Notes: generated by a model from the letters alone, not told the origin. A DNA stretch of 19,979 bases from a bacterium UBA4883 (GCA_002399225.1 DHDF01000064.1:22419-42397), one strand, 5' to 3'. Shown: positions 7,741 to 14,278, counted from the stretch's first letter. Numbers and translations are program-made.

Positions 7741-8535
7741 ATGAATGATATCTTAATTCCAATTTTGATTGTTGTCGTCATCGGGCTTCTGTCGGGCTTA
7801 ATCTTGGCAATTGCATCGATTGTGATGGCTGTCCCGAAAGATCAGAAAACCGAAGATATCCGTGCCATGCTGCCGGGCGCAAACTGCGGCGCCTGTGGGT
7901 TTTCCGGATGTGACGGGTACGCAAAGGCTCTGGCAACAGGAGAGGCAAAGCCGGGGCTGTGCACGGTCGGCGGAAAAGATGTTGCCGACCAGATTTCATC
8001 CTATCTGGGCGTTGCGGCCGCTTCCATGGAGCCGCATATGTCGGTCGTCCGCTGCCTTGGCAGCAATGATAATACGGGAAACCGTGTAAACTATGAGGGA
8101 ATTACCAGCTGTGCAGCAGCCGCCGCGGTTGCAGGCGGGCCGACGAACTGCACCTATGGCTGCATTGGTTTGGGCGATTGCATGAAAGCCTGTAACTATA
8201 ACGCGCTGAGTGTGCGCAACGGTGTGGCTATGGTGGAGCCAAAGAACTGCGTTGCCTGCGGCATGTGCCTGAAAGCATGCCCGCGGCACCTTCTGACACT
8301 GGTTCCGGTTAAAAAGCAGGCTGTGGTTCTGTGCAGTAACTGCGACAAGGGGAACATCACCAATAAAGTCTGTAAAGTCGGCTGCATTGGCTGTATGAAG
8401 TGCGTGAAGACCTGTCAGCACGATGCAGTCCATGTCAAGAATTTCTTGGCTGCCGTGGATCCTGAAAAATGCGTGGGATGCGGAGAATGTGTTGATGCGT
8501 GCCCAAGACATATCATTGGTCTTTTCAACGTTTAA
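7741..8535 (+). CDS. rnfB: Rnf complex iron-sulfur subunit RnfB
   Basis: Membrane-anchored multi-cluster ferredoxin-like subunit (264 aa) thought to accept electrons from reduced ferredoxin. One N-terminal membrane helix (about residues 3-27) is followed by a 4Fe-4S (Fer4-type) motif C-G-A-C-G-F-x-G-C, with a further Cys after 'GEAKPGL'. The C-terminal half then carries several [4Fe-4S] motifs: C-x4-D-C-x3-C around 'GLGDCMKAC', C-x2-C-x2-C-x3-C-P ('NCVACGMCLKACPR'), 'GCIGCMKCVKTC', and a last 'KCVGCGECVDACPR'. GGAG lies 10-13 nt upstream. It is the last gene of the operon, 10 nt before an 18-bp terminator stem. The order C-D-G-E-A-B is the standard clostridial one. Confidence 0.96.
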   Translation: MNDILIPILIVVVIGLLSGLILAIASIVMAVPKDQKTEDIRAMLPGANCGACGFSGCDGYAKALATGEAKPGLCTVGGKDVADQISSYLGVAAASMEPHMSVVRCLGSNDNTGNRVNYEGITSCAAAAAVAGGPTNCTYGCIGLGDCMKACNYNALSVRNGVAMVEPKNCVACGMCLKACPRHLLTLVPVKKQAVVLCSNCDKGNITNKVCKVGCIGCMKCVKTCQHDAVHVKNFLAAVDPEKCVGCGECVDACPRHIIGLFNV

Positions 8536-8545
8536 CAGGCCAAAC

Positions 8546-8586
8546 AAAAGCGGCCGGATATCCACAAGGATATCCGGCCGCTTTTT
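8546..8586. terminator. Rnf operon terminator (bidirectional)
   Basis: An 18-bp perfect stem (8546-8563 with 8568-8585), loop ACAA, flanked by A-run and T-run. It separates convergent rnfB and the DUF4358 gene and can serve both. Confidence 0.95.
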
Positions 8587-8594
8587 GTGTACCA

Positions 8595-9101
8595 CTAATT
8601 TAAAAGATCAAGAAATACTTTTTCTTCCGCCGCTGTCACGCTTCCTACTGAAACCAAGACGTAACGTCCCTTCCGTGTAATCAGAACATTTTTCAGGGCA
8701 TTGTACTGGGCCGGGTTCAAACTTTTGAATCCGGCCGCCTTAGCATTGATGTGGGCATTGATGGCTTGCTGCAGCCGACTGTACTGAGAAGGATATGTCA
8801 AAAGGAAGCAGGCCAATTCGGAGGCGCTTTCACTGGATTTGCTCATGTATAGGGAACTGGCTTCCACTACACCGTCAGGAATATCGTAGTGCTTTGAAAT
8901 TTGTCCGGGCTCGACTTTTACCAAATCTTTTGGCTCGAGTTCCGTCATAATGCGTTGTGTAATCTGATCCGGAGTGTACCGCGCGTAATTCTCGCGAACA
9001 TCATGAATCACCAGAAAAGCACCAAGCAAAACGGCAATGGTGCAGATCAAAGTAATCACCGTAAACATAATCCACTTTTTTCTGCTGCGTTCCGAATTCA
9101 T
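8595..9101 (-). CDS. DUF4358-type membrane-anchored protein of unknown function
   Basis: The 168-aa product begins at 9101, with AAGGAG about 9 nt upstream; an ATG at 9137 gives a longer form without a ribosome site. A short basic N-terminus (RSRKK) is followed by one hydrophobic helix (about residues 10-31), then an extracytoplasmic domain with the pattern expected of DUF4358: 'YDIPDGVVEASSLYMSKSSESASELACFLL', then 'NPAQYNALKNVLI' and 'GRYVLVSVGS'. Such proteins are widespread in Clostridia and have no known function; some lie near sporulation or germination genes. Here it stands alone, convergent with the rnf operon. The family call is from remembered pattern, not a search. Confidence 0.75.
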   Translation of the reverse strand: MNSERSRKKWIMFTVITLICTIAVLLGAFLVIHDVRENYARYTPDQITQRIMTELEPKDLVKVEPGQISKHYDIPDGVVEASSLYMSKSSESASELACFLLTYPSQYSRLQQAINAHINAKAAGFKSLNPAQYNALKNVLITRKGRYVLVSVGSVTAAEEKVFLDLLN

Positions 9102-9787
9102 CCGGGTGTCTCCTTTCGATTCGATGATATAAATCACTATTTTATTCTACGTTATTTTCCGAATTGAATAATTGCAGTTAGGAAAATAATGGATACCTCT
9201 AACGAAAGGTAATTATTCCGGAGGAACTTTTTTGGTTTCTTTTATTTTACATAAAATCGAATAAAAGTCCTTAAGAAAAATAAAACGGTGAATTATTCCA
9301 CACTTTCCACATAGTTTTCCACATGGACATCCGCAAAATCGCGCTGAAATAGGCACTTTTCCACCGAGAAAAAGAATTTGTTGAAAGGGCAGAGTGGAAA
9401 TCTGGGCGGAAAAGAAGTTGACATAATGCTAAATTACGAAAATCCGCACCGGACCCGCAGACTGAATTTAAGACTTAAAAAAATGCACCGAATGTTATTG
9501 CACCAGAAAGATTTTTAATGATGATGCTATTTCCCGGGAATTATTTTCCTTAAGTGGCATTTACTGCGGTGCAAATTTCGTTCTAGCAGGGGATCAGTAC
9601 GGCAATTCTGTCTCTTTCATTCATTCAATACAGGAATGCTTACTGATTCATTAGGGTACCCGGCGTAAATGACTGGAAAGCACGAGCCTTTTCGAATGGC
9701 TGGAAAGAAAGAGGAAAGACTAAAGAAGTAAAAGGGAACCGCAAATTCCTTTTTAATCTTTTCTACAGTAAGAAGGATGGATGAATC
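9102..9787. other. 686-bp gene-free region with DnaA-box-like words and short inverted repeats
   Basis: No ORF here has a convincing ribosome site or family. The stretch is AT-rich near both ends. It holds an imperfect hairpin at 9181-9219 (TACCT/AGGTA inner stem, ATAAT/ATTAT outer), a cluster of TTTCCACA-type words at 9293-9323 and 9357-9365, and an inverted pair TTGCACC (9498-9504) / GGTGCAA (9568-9574). It must include the promoters of the flanking divergent genes, but I could not identify a confident -35/-10 pair for either. Confidence 0.5.
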
Positions 9788-10681
9788 ATGGCGGACAAGA
9801 AAAGCCCTTATTGGAACCCAACCGCGGCGATGCCGACGGATTTTCCGGCACAATGTCAGGGAAAGCAACCCGGTATTCAGCTGCAGATGAACCCACAACC
9901 TGTAACCGGCGCTCCGGCGGAGCCCAGCGGCGGAAAGTTACAGAACCGCGTGGCTATTGTCACGGGCGGTGACAGTGGAATCGGACAGGCAGTGGCGGCG
10001 GCTTTTGCCAAAGAGGGCGCCAACCTTGTGATCGCATATTTGGAAGAGCAGGAGGATGCGAACAAGACGGTTCAAATGGTAAACGCCGCCGGCCGGCAGT
10101 GTGTTGCGGTCCGCTGCGACCTGCGCAGGGAGTCCGATGCAAAGAAGATTGTGGAAACAGCCATATCCGCCTTTGGGCAGGCTGATCTCCTGGTTAATAA
10201 TATTGCCGTTCAGTTTCCGCAGAACACCATTGAGCAGATTTCAGGCGAACAGCTGAAAAACACCTTTGAAACAAATGTTTTTAGCTATTTTTATATGGCG
10301 AAGGCGGTACTGCCTCACTTCCATCAGGGGTGCGGCATCATCAACACCACCTCGGTTACAGCTTATGAGGGCAGTCCGACCTTGCTTGACTATTCTGCGA
10401 CGAAAGGAGCCATTGTGTCGTTTACAAGGTCGTTGTCCCAGGCGCTCGCGCCGCAGGGCATCCGAGTGAATGCAGTGGCACCGGGGCCTGTCTGGACCCC
10501 GCTGATTCCCGCCAGCTTCGACGCGCAGAAAGTTTCGAATTTCGGCAAAAGCGTGCCCCTCGGCCGTGCCGCCCAGCCTTTTGAAATCGCTCCGGCTTAT
10601 GTTTACCTGGCTTCCGATAATTCGGCCTGTATGACCGGTCAGGTGTTGCATGTAAATGGCGGCGTGATTACGGAAAGCTGA
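9788..10681 (+). CDS. SDR-family NAD(P)-dependent oxidoreductase (YghA/GSP39-like)
   Basis: A 297-aa classical short-chain dehydrogenase/reductase, probably cytoplasmic. The Rossmann motif T59-G-G-D-S-G-I-G66 follows a roughly 50-residue N-terminal extension rich in Pro and Gln ('PYWNPTAAMPTDFPAQ...PGIQ...MNPQP'). That extension is characteristic of the YghA/YdaD/YhdF subgroup, often called general stress protein 39-like. The catalytic set is complete: N-N-I-A at 137-140, Ser189, Tyr202 and Lys206. The C-terminus 'MTGQVLHVNGGV' is typical. Substrate is unknown. AGAAGGATGG precedes the start at 9788. It is monocistronic, ending 54 nt before a terminator shared with the cold-shock gene. Confidence 0.9.
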   Translation: MADKKSPYWNPTAAMPTDFPAQCQGKQPGIQLQMNPQPVTGAPAEPSGGKLQNRVAIVTGGDSGIGQAVAAAFAKEGANLVIAYLEEQEDANKTVQMVNAAGRQCVAVRCDLRRESDAKKIVETAISAFGQADLLVNNIAVQFPQNTIEQISGEQLKNTFETNVFSYFYMAKAVLPHFHQGCGIINTTSVTAYEGSPTLLDYSATKGAIVSFTRSLSQALAPQGIRVNAVAPGPVWTPLIPASFDAQKVSNFGKSVPLGRAAQPFEIAPAYVYLASDNSACMTGQVLHVNGGVITES

Positions 10682-10735
10682 GCTTTGGCCGCCTTGCAGC
10701 ACCAGAATTCCGCCGAGGCATACAAAAAGAAAAAG

Positions 10736-10762
10736 AAAAGCCGCCCACAATGGGCGGCTTTT
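10736..10762. terminator. Bidirectional terminator between SDR gene and csp
   Basis: A 12-bp perfect stem (10736-10747 with 10751-10762), loop CAA, with A-run and T-run on opposite sides; it separates convergent genes. Confidence 0.92.
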
Positions 10763-10812
10763 CCGGTTAGGTCAATTATTTCATGCGCTTTTCAGATACA
10801 AGATGCGCCGAC

Positions 10813-11025
10813 TTATTCGATAACGGTTACATTAGCCGCGCGAAGCTTGCCATTGCGCGAATCTGTCTCGGTATCATAAGTGACTTTCTGACCTTCGGAA
10901 AGGGTTTTGTATCCATCCGCCTGAATAGCAGAGAAATGGACGAACACGTCGTCGCCGCCATCATCGTTGGAAATAAATCCATAGCCTTTTTCCGCGTTGA
11001 ACCATTTTACTGTGCCTTTATTCAT
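10813..11025 (-). CDS. Cold-shock protein (Csp family)
   Basis: A 70-aa single cold-shock domain, an RNA/ssDNA chaperone of the cytoplasm. RNP1 K-G-Y-G-F-I and RNP2 V-F-V-H-F are both intact, after the invariant 'GTVKWFN' start. Compared with the commonest CspA/CspB it has 'NDDGGDD' in the loop and ends 'AANVTVIE'. The start at 11025 has GGAGGTG 8 nt upstream; an upstream in-frame ATG at 11031 is less well placed. The gene is monocistronic, with its own strong promoter and a leader of about 124 nt that can fold extensively. Confidence 0.95.
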   Translation of the reverse strand: MNKGTVKWFNAEKGYGFISNDDGGDDVFVHFSAIQADGYKTLSEGQKVTYDTETDSRNGKLRAANVTVIE

Positions 11026-11149
11026 TAACAAAGCACCTCCGATAGTAGTATGTCCTAATGTGAAACGAAAAACTCACATCTCTCGCAAATCATTAAACGT
11101 TCAATGACTTACATAAAGATGTGAGTTCCATTGGCACATTTAGAAGACA
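11026..11149 (-). promoter_or_regulatory. Structured 5' leader of the cold-shock gene
   Basis: Between the predicted transcription start and the csp ribosome site lies an 11-bp perfect stem (11071-11081 with 11117-11127). It encloses a second near-perfect palindrome at 11091-11106 (one internal mismatch). On the transcribed strand the outer stem is followed by TTTTTC, so it also resembles a terminator or attenuator. Long structured leaders that refold with temperature are known for csp mRNAs; that this one does so is inference. Confidence 0.6.
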
Positions 11150-11155
11150 ATTATT

Positions 11156-11184
11156 AATATATCACAAACCCTGTTTTTTGTCAA
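11156..11184 (-). promoter_or_regulatory. Sigma-A promoter of the cold-shock gene
   Basis: On the minus strand, a perfect -35 TTGACA (11179-11184), 17-nt spacer and -10 TATATT (11156-11161). Predicted start is about 11149. Confidence 0.85.
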
Positions 11185-11255
11185 ATCAAATCGTAAAAAT
11201 CTGCTGTTTAAACCGCTGAAATTCGGGGAAACTAGCTGAAAGGGAGGGGTATTTC

Positions 11256-11510
11256 ATGGAACAGAATCAAAATGCAGATGAAAAAGAAGAGCCGAAACTG
11301 AAGCTGAAAGATGATGTTTCCTTTATGGAAGAACAGCCTGTTGCATCCACCATGGAATGTACGGGGCTGATGCCGTCGCTTCCCAATACGGAAGATGAGG
11401 CGGAGTCTTATGCCGACCTTTATTCGGTTCCCGCTCCAAGACAGAAAAAAGATGTTGAAATCAAAAAGAAAGCGCTTCGGCATCATCCGACCAGCAACAA
11501 AAATGCCTGA
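11256..11510 (+). CDS. Small acidic protein of unknown function (84 aa)
   Basis: A start at 11256 with AGGGAGGGG 7-8 nt upstream and a good terminator 30 nt after the stop make this a credible real gene. The protein is hydrophilic: acidic and Lys-rich at the N-terminus, a central segment 'STMECTGLMPSLPNTEDEAESYADLYSVP', and a basic C-terminus (KKKALRHH). There is no signal peptide or membrane helix. The central Cys-Thr-Gly-Leu-x-Pro and Glu-Ser-Tyr-x-x-Leu-Tyr pattern looks like a conserved short linear region rather than a folded domain. I do not recognise a named family. It lies between the cold-shock and SASP genes, which does not fix its role. Confidence 0.7.
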   Translation: MEQNQNADEKEEPKLKLKDDVSFMEEQPVASTMECTGLMPSLPNTEDEAESYADLYSVPAPRQKKDVEIKKKALRHHPTSNKNA

Positions 11511-11540
11511 ACATCGTTCCGCTTTCGCATGATAAAAATC

Positions 11541-11584
11541 AGCGTCGGGTCTATTTTCTTAGGGCCCGGCGCTCCTTTTTTTTT
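11541..11584 (+). terminator. Terminator of the 84-aa gene
   Basis: A 12-bp stem with a few G-U pairs (11541-11552 with 11562-11573) followed by nine T residues (11576-11584). Confidence 0.88.
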
Positions 11585-11620
11585 ACATGATGCCTTGCCG
11601 GGACTTTACCGCCTTCGATG

Positions 11621-11669
11621 AAAAAAGAACCGCCTCGCCATAACTTTATCAGTTATTTTGAGACGGTCC
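11621..11669 (-). terminator. Terminator of the SASP gene
   Basis: On the minus strand, a 10-bp stem (11660-11669 with 11627-11636, two G-U pairs) with an inner TAACT/AGTTA stem, then six T residues. A second small hairpin (ACGTCA/TGACGT, 11680-11704) lies just before it. Confidence 0.82.
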
Positions 11670-11731
11670 CTTCATCTACACGTCATTCCCAAAACGGGTG
11701 ACGTTTCAACATGAGAAACATGCCTGAAAGA

Positions 11732-11920
11732 TTATTTCATGCTTTCCTCATATTTCTTAATCATGTTCTTCACCATTTGGCCGCCGATCGAACCGGCTTC
11801 CTTAGAGGAAAGATCTCCATTGTAACCCTGTTTCAGGTTTACGCCGACTTCAGACGCAGCTTCCATCTTGAAACGATCCAGAGCTTCACGAGCTTCTGGC
11901 ACAACATGTTTGCTTGCCAT
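11732..11920 (-). CDS. Alpha/beta-type small acid-soluble spore protein
   Basis: A 62-aa DNA-binding spore protein made in the forespore, which coats and protects spore DNA. The N-terminal half has 'ALDRFKMEAASEVGV', which includes the expected site for the germination protease GPR around Glu-Ala-Ala-Ser-Glu. The C-terminal half has 'GYNGDLSSKEAGSIGGQMVKNMI', the most conserved SASP region (G-D-L-T/S-S-x-x-x-G-x-x-G-G-x-M-V). AAGGAG lies about 10 nt upstream of the start at 11920. I looked for a sigma-G promoter upstream and found no convincing match. It is the strongest evidence here that the organism forms spores. Confidence 0.95.
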   Translation of the reverse strand: MASKHVVPEAREALDRFKMEAASEVGVNLKQGYNGDLSSKEAGSIGGQMVKNMIKKYEESMK

Positions 11921-12021
11921 AAATCATACACTCCTTATTTCAAACTTTAAAATCATTTCCCTTGCGTTTGCTTTACTAGTTTGTGTTTGGACTCTTCGAT
12001 TATGAATGTTAATTTTTACAA

Positions 12022-12561
12022 TTAAATCTGAAATCCTTTTGAGGAATCTTCCCCTGAAATCAGCAGTGTGGCACAGACGGTTAAAAGCTGATGAGGGCTG
12101 CGCGGCTCTGAAAATTTCACGGTGAAATCGTGAGGTTCCAGAATCTTCCCATTCAATGTCTTCAGGGTTCTTTGCAGACTGAGCGCCGCAGTGCCTTCTT
12201 CCAGTCCTGCAATACTGAGCGTTTCACGGGAACTGGTTCCGCAGGTGACGGCCGCTGCGTCTGAACCTTTCAGAAAAGCGGCCGCGCGGGTGTTCTTTGC
12301 CTCTAAAACATATAAAAACCCTGGAGGAAACGGAACTGGTTCCTGCGGCAGAACACTGTTTTTAAACAAAATAATTCCGCTGCTCAGGCTGATTTCGGGA
12401 AGCGTTTCATATTCGTAAAGAAGATATGCCGGACTGGGAGCGGATTCGAAAACACGGGCCGGCCCGGAATATCTCACTCCGCCATACCTTGGCAGGGCAG
12501 AAAGCAGCGCCCGTGTTACGGAAGTGTCGTTCAGGTCCCCACACAGAAAAATGTTTCTCAT
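12022..12561 (-). CDS. Hypothetical protein (179 aa), no recognised family
   Basis: A single continuous reading frame with AGGGG 9 nt upstream of the start at 12561 and codon use like its chromosomal neighbours. The N-terminus 'IFLCGDLNDTSVTRALLSALPRYGG' resembles a nucleotide-binding beta-strand/loop start, but no complete P-loop or Rossmann motif is present. The middle is Pro-rich, with 'PEPVPFPPGFLYVLEAKN'. The C-terminus contains 'PHQLLTVCATLLIS'. There is no signal peptide or clear membrane helix. It lies downstream of the broken polysaccharide deacetylase, in the same orientation and 104 nt away, so the two may once have been cotranscribed. Function unknown. Confidence 0.7.
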   Translation of the reverse strand: MRNIFLCGDLNDTSVTRALLSALPRYGGVRYSGPARVFESAPSPAYLLYEYETLPEISLSSGIILFKNSVLPQEPVPFPPGFLYVLEAKNTRAAAFLKGSDAAAVTCGTSSRETLSIAGLEEGTAALSLQRTLKTLNGKILEPHDFTVKFSEPRSPHQLLTVCATLLISGEDSSKGFQI

Positions 12562-12665
12562 GATTGTATGCCCCTGTTTTTAAGAATCTTGAAAACAGTA
12601 TTTGCCGCAGGGATTTATTTATGTAAGGGAATCAATGCCGTAGCCTGCTATTTTGCGGTTGGTTT

Positions 12666-12915
12666 CTATTTTTTGGCTGCGGAATTTGGGATCTGCATCC
12701 CTGCTGCGTCGATGGTATAGTGATCTTTCAGGATCAGCTGAGAAACAGGAACAATGGAATATCCTTCCGCCTGAAGAGTTTTTAAAATGGCCGGAAGTGC
12801 GGTGGGCGTGTTTTTGGCGCCGTTATGGAACAGCACGATGGAGCCGGGTTTCACGTTCTTGAGGACACGGCAGGCAATCTGCTGCGGAGTCGGATTTTTC
12901 CAGTCTAAAGAATCA
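12666..12915 (-). pseudogene. Polysaccharide deacetylase (NodB/PdaB-like), C-terminal remnant
   Basis: Only about the last 80 residues of a NodB-homology deacetylase remain. Recognisable are 'DSLDWKN' (motif 4 region), 'KPGSIVLFHN' (motif 5, L-x-H) and 'LPAILKTLQAEGYSIVPVSQLI'. The N-terminal part with the T-F-D-D-G metal/base motif and the H-x(3-5)-H zinc motif is absent. Upstream of about 12915 the frame runs into an unrelated AT-rich sequence (I-I-F-I-F-I) and ends at a GTG with no ribosome site. This is a 5'-truncated, probably inactive gene. Such enzymes deacetylate peptidoglycan or spore cortex sugars. The break coincides with a drop in GC content, suggesting insertion or deletion by a mobile element. 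Confidence 0.78.
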
Positions 12916-13057
12916 TCGATAAATATAAAAATAATATCAACTGTTAACACGAGAACTTTAAGTCCTGTGGCCTTTTTGGAATGTAGAGGTCTTCATTGAC
13001 TTTTTATTTATCAGGAGATAGAATAATAAAAACTGTAGAATATTGGGTGTGAAATTT

Positions 13058-13465
13058 ATGAACCAGACTATGCGGGTTTTATCATCTTTTGAAGTTAGAA
13101 ATCAAGGGGATTCTTTAAAATATGCTTATGCTTTTATGTTGTGTAAAAAGCTGTACATAAAAGAATGTTCCTTTTTAAATCCTAATCCAAAGCAAACTGA
13201 TTTTAAGCACATCTATTCCAGAGATATTTTTTCCGCATCCTACTCAGAAAGCAATTTGCCGACCTGGGAGGACTTCAGAAGTAATCCATTACATCTTTCA
13301 TCCCCGTCTTTCGATTGTGTCGGCTGTTTGGATAAATCCGATCAGGAACGAATGACATGTATCTCGTTTGAGTCCAAAGTGCTATTTTGCTGTTATGGAA
13401 ACTATGAAGCAAAGGCTCGAAAGATGATTAGCGAAATTCTTGCAATTCAAAAGAACTTGAAATAG
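13058..13465 (+). CDS. Hypothetical protein (135 aa) in AT-rich foreign-looking DNA
   Basis: The start is uncertain: ATG at 13058 is used, with only a weak GGGTGTG upstream. In-frame GTG (13049) and TTG (13043) are alternatives. The product is soluble and rich in aromatic residues and Cys, with a cluster 'FDCVGCLDKSDQERMTC' followed by 'VLFCCYGN' in the C-terminal third. No recognised domain. Codon use is much more AT-rich than the genes left of 12.9 kb. It lies just inside the junction with the broken deacetylase gene and is followed by a hairpin 3 nt after its stop, which supports a real transcript. Function unknown; accessory cargo is likely. Confidence 0.5.
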   Translation: MNQTMRVLSSFEVRNQGDSLKYAYAFMLCKKLYIKECSFLNPNPKQTDFKHIYSRDIFSASYSESNLPTWEDFRSNPLHLSSPSFDCVGCLDKSDQERMTCISFESKVLFCCYGNYEAKARKMISEILAIQKNLK

Positions 13466-13468
13466 AAT

Positions 13469-13512
13469 AAGGACGCTTCTATGGGCCGATAAAGGCTTGT
13501 GGAAGCATCCTT
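13469..13512. terminator. Hairpin, probable terminator
   Basis: An 11-bp stem with one mismatch (13469-13479 with 13502-13512) between the convergent orphan ORF and relE-like gene. It lacks a strong T-run on either strand, so efficiency is uncertain. Confidence 0.55.
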
Positions 13513-13564
13513 ACATGAATTATATTGGCCTAAACCGCATCCGGTTCCGTAGTGCCGTTTCCCT

Positions 13565-13837
13565 TTATCGTTCCTCGTAGATTTCACGGCGATGTCCAAC
13601 GGTAAGAATAAGTATTATTACTTTTTCATCCTGTATTTCAGCAATAAGGCGATAATCGCCAATACGATATCGCCATTGGCCACTACGATTGGCCGTAAGT
13701 CCCTTTCCAAACCGGCGCGGGTCCGAACACCCTTCTAGGTTTTTTCGCACCCAGGCCATAATTAAAAGTACTATATGCTTATCCAACTTCTTTAGTTCTT
13801 TTAGTGCGTAATTGGAAAAAACAACATGGTATTTCAT
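13565..13837 (-). CDS. Type II toxin, RelE/ParE family
   Basis: A 90-aa basic protein with the RelE fold pattern: 'FSNYALKELKKLDKH' at the N-terminus, then 'RFGKGLTANRSGQWRYRIGDYRLIAEI' and a C-terminal 'VGHRREIYEE'. The Arg of 'WRYRIGDYRLI' and the His-Arg-Arg-x-x-x-Tyr end are typical of ribosome-dependent mRNA-cleaving RelE toxins. A gyrase-type ParE activity cannot be ruled out from sequence. Its ATG overlaps the antitoxin stop by 4 nt (ATGA), the usual coupling that keeps toxin below antitoxin. It is probably a stability module of the mobile element. Confidence 0.92.
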   Translation of the reverse strand: MKYHVVFSNYALKELKKLDKHIVLLIMAWVRKNLEGCSDPRRFGKGLTANRSGQWRYRIGDYRLIAEIQDEKVIILILTVGHRREIYEER

Positions 13838-14055
13838 TTCAATCCCAACTCCTGTTCCACTTCATCAAGAGTGTAAGTGACAGGATTGGCACGGAACGAA
13901 ACCATAGCCTTTTCATAGGCTTTCAGGTCATATTCGTCCTCAATGCGTTCAAGAACAGACTGCCGCACAAGCTCTGACACGCTCATGCCTTTCAGTTCAG
14001 CATACTTCTGAATAAGCGCTGTATCTTCATCATTTAGCCGTACAGATATAGTCAT
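13834..14055 (-). CDS. Antitoxin, RelB/ribbon-helix-helix (DUF6290-like)
   Basis: A 73-aa protein with an N-terminal ribbon-helix-helix DNA-binding domain ('MTISVRLNDEDTALIQKYAELKGMSVSELVRQSVLERI') and a C-terminal acidic tail ('YTLDEVEQELGLK') that would wrap and neutralise the toxin. The start at 14055 has GGGAG 9 nt upstream; the ORF extends to 14109, but the extra residues overlap the promoter and operator. It should also be the autorepressor, binding the palindrome just upstream. Confidence 0.92.
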   Translation of the reverse strand: MTISVRLNDEDTALIQKYAELKGMSVSELVRQSVLERIEDEYDLKAYEKAMVSFRANPVTYTLDEVEQELGLK

Positions 14056-14071
14056 GTCCTCATCTCCCTTC

Positions 14072-14109
14072 ATGTAATACATTGTATTACATATTATATG
14101 CTTTGTCAA
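14072..14109 (-). promoter_or_regulatory. Promoter and palindromic operator of the toxin-antitoxin operon
   Basis: On the minus strand, -35 TTGACA (14104-14109), a 17-nt spacer and -10 TACAAT (14081-14086). A perfect 9-bp inverted repeat, ATGTAATAC / GTATTACAT with 3-nt centre (14072-14092), covers the -10 box. This is the expected placement for a ribbon-helix-helix autorepressor. Confidence 0.85.
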
Positions 14110-14235
14110 TAGTGTTTCCGTACATTTACAATTTAGTCAGTTTGTCTTTGTCACTTTTTCTACCCTTCAGCATGACTAATTTGCTTGAAGAACAAGGCAC
14201 GCATCGTTCAGATGCCGCGTAGCAAGCAGTAACAA

Positions 14236-14278
14236 CAATGCCCCTCGTAAGCTTCAGAATAGCTTGCAAGGGGCATTG
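14236..14278. terminator. Terminator-like hairpin at the end of the conjugation gene cluster
   Basis: A long stem (CAATGCCCCT paired with AGGGGCATTG, plus an inner AAGCT/AGCTT stem, 14236-14278) lies downstream of the leftward operon and upstream of the toxin-antitoxin promoter. The rest of 14110-14284 shows no gene. Confidence 0.7.

Noticed and set aside
9418..9445. TTGACA in the 686-bp gene-free stretch as a promoter
   Set aside because: No acceptable -10 at 16-18 nt spacing and it is more than 340 nt from the SDR start.
9617..9898. 93-aa minus-strand ORF upstream of and overlapping the SDR gene
   Set aside because: Overlaps the start of a well-supported gene and has no ribosome site or recognisable domain.
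11921..12010. Sigma-G promoter for the SASP gene
   Set aside because: Expected for the family, but no convincing -10 CATnnTA with a matching -35 could be found by eye.
13565..14092. The toxin-antitoxin pair as a novel defence system
   Set aside because: Both proteins and the operator layout fit ordinary RelBE-type modules.
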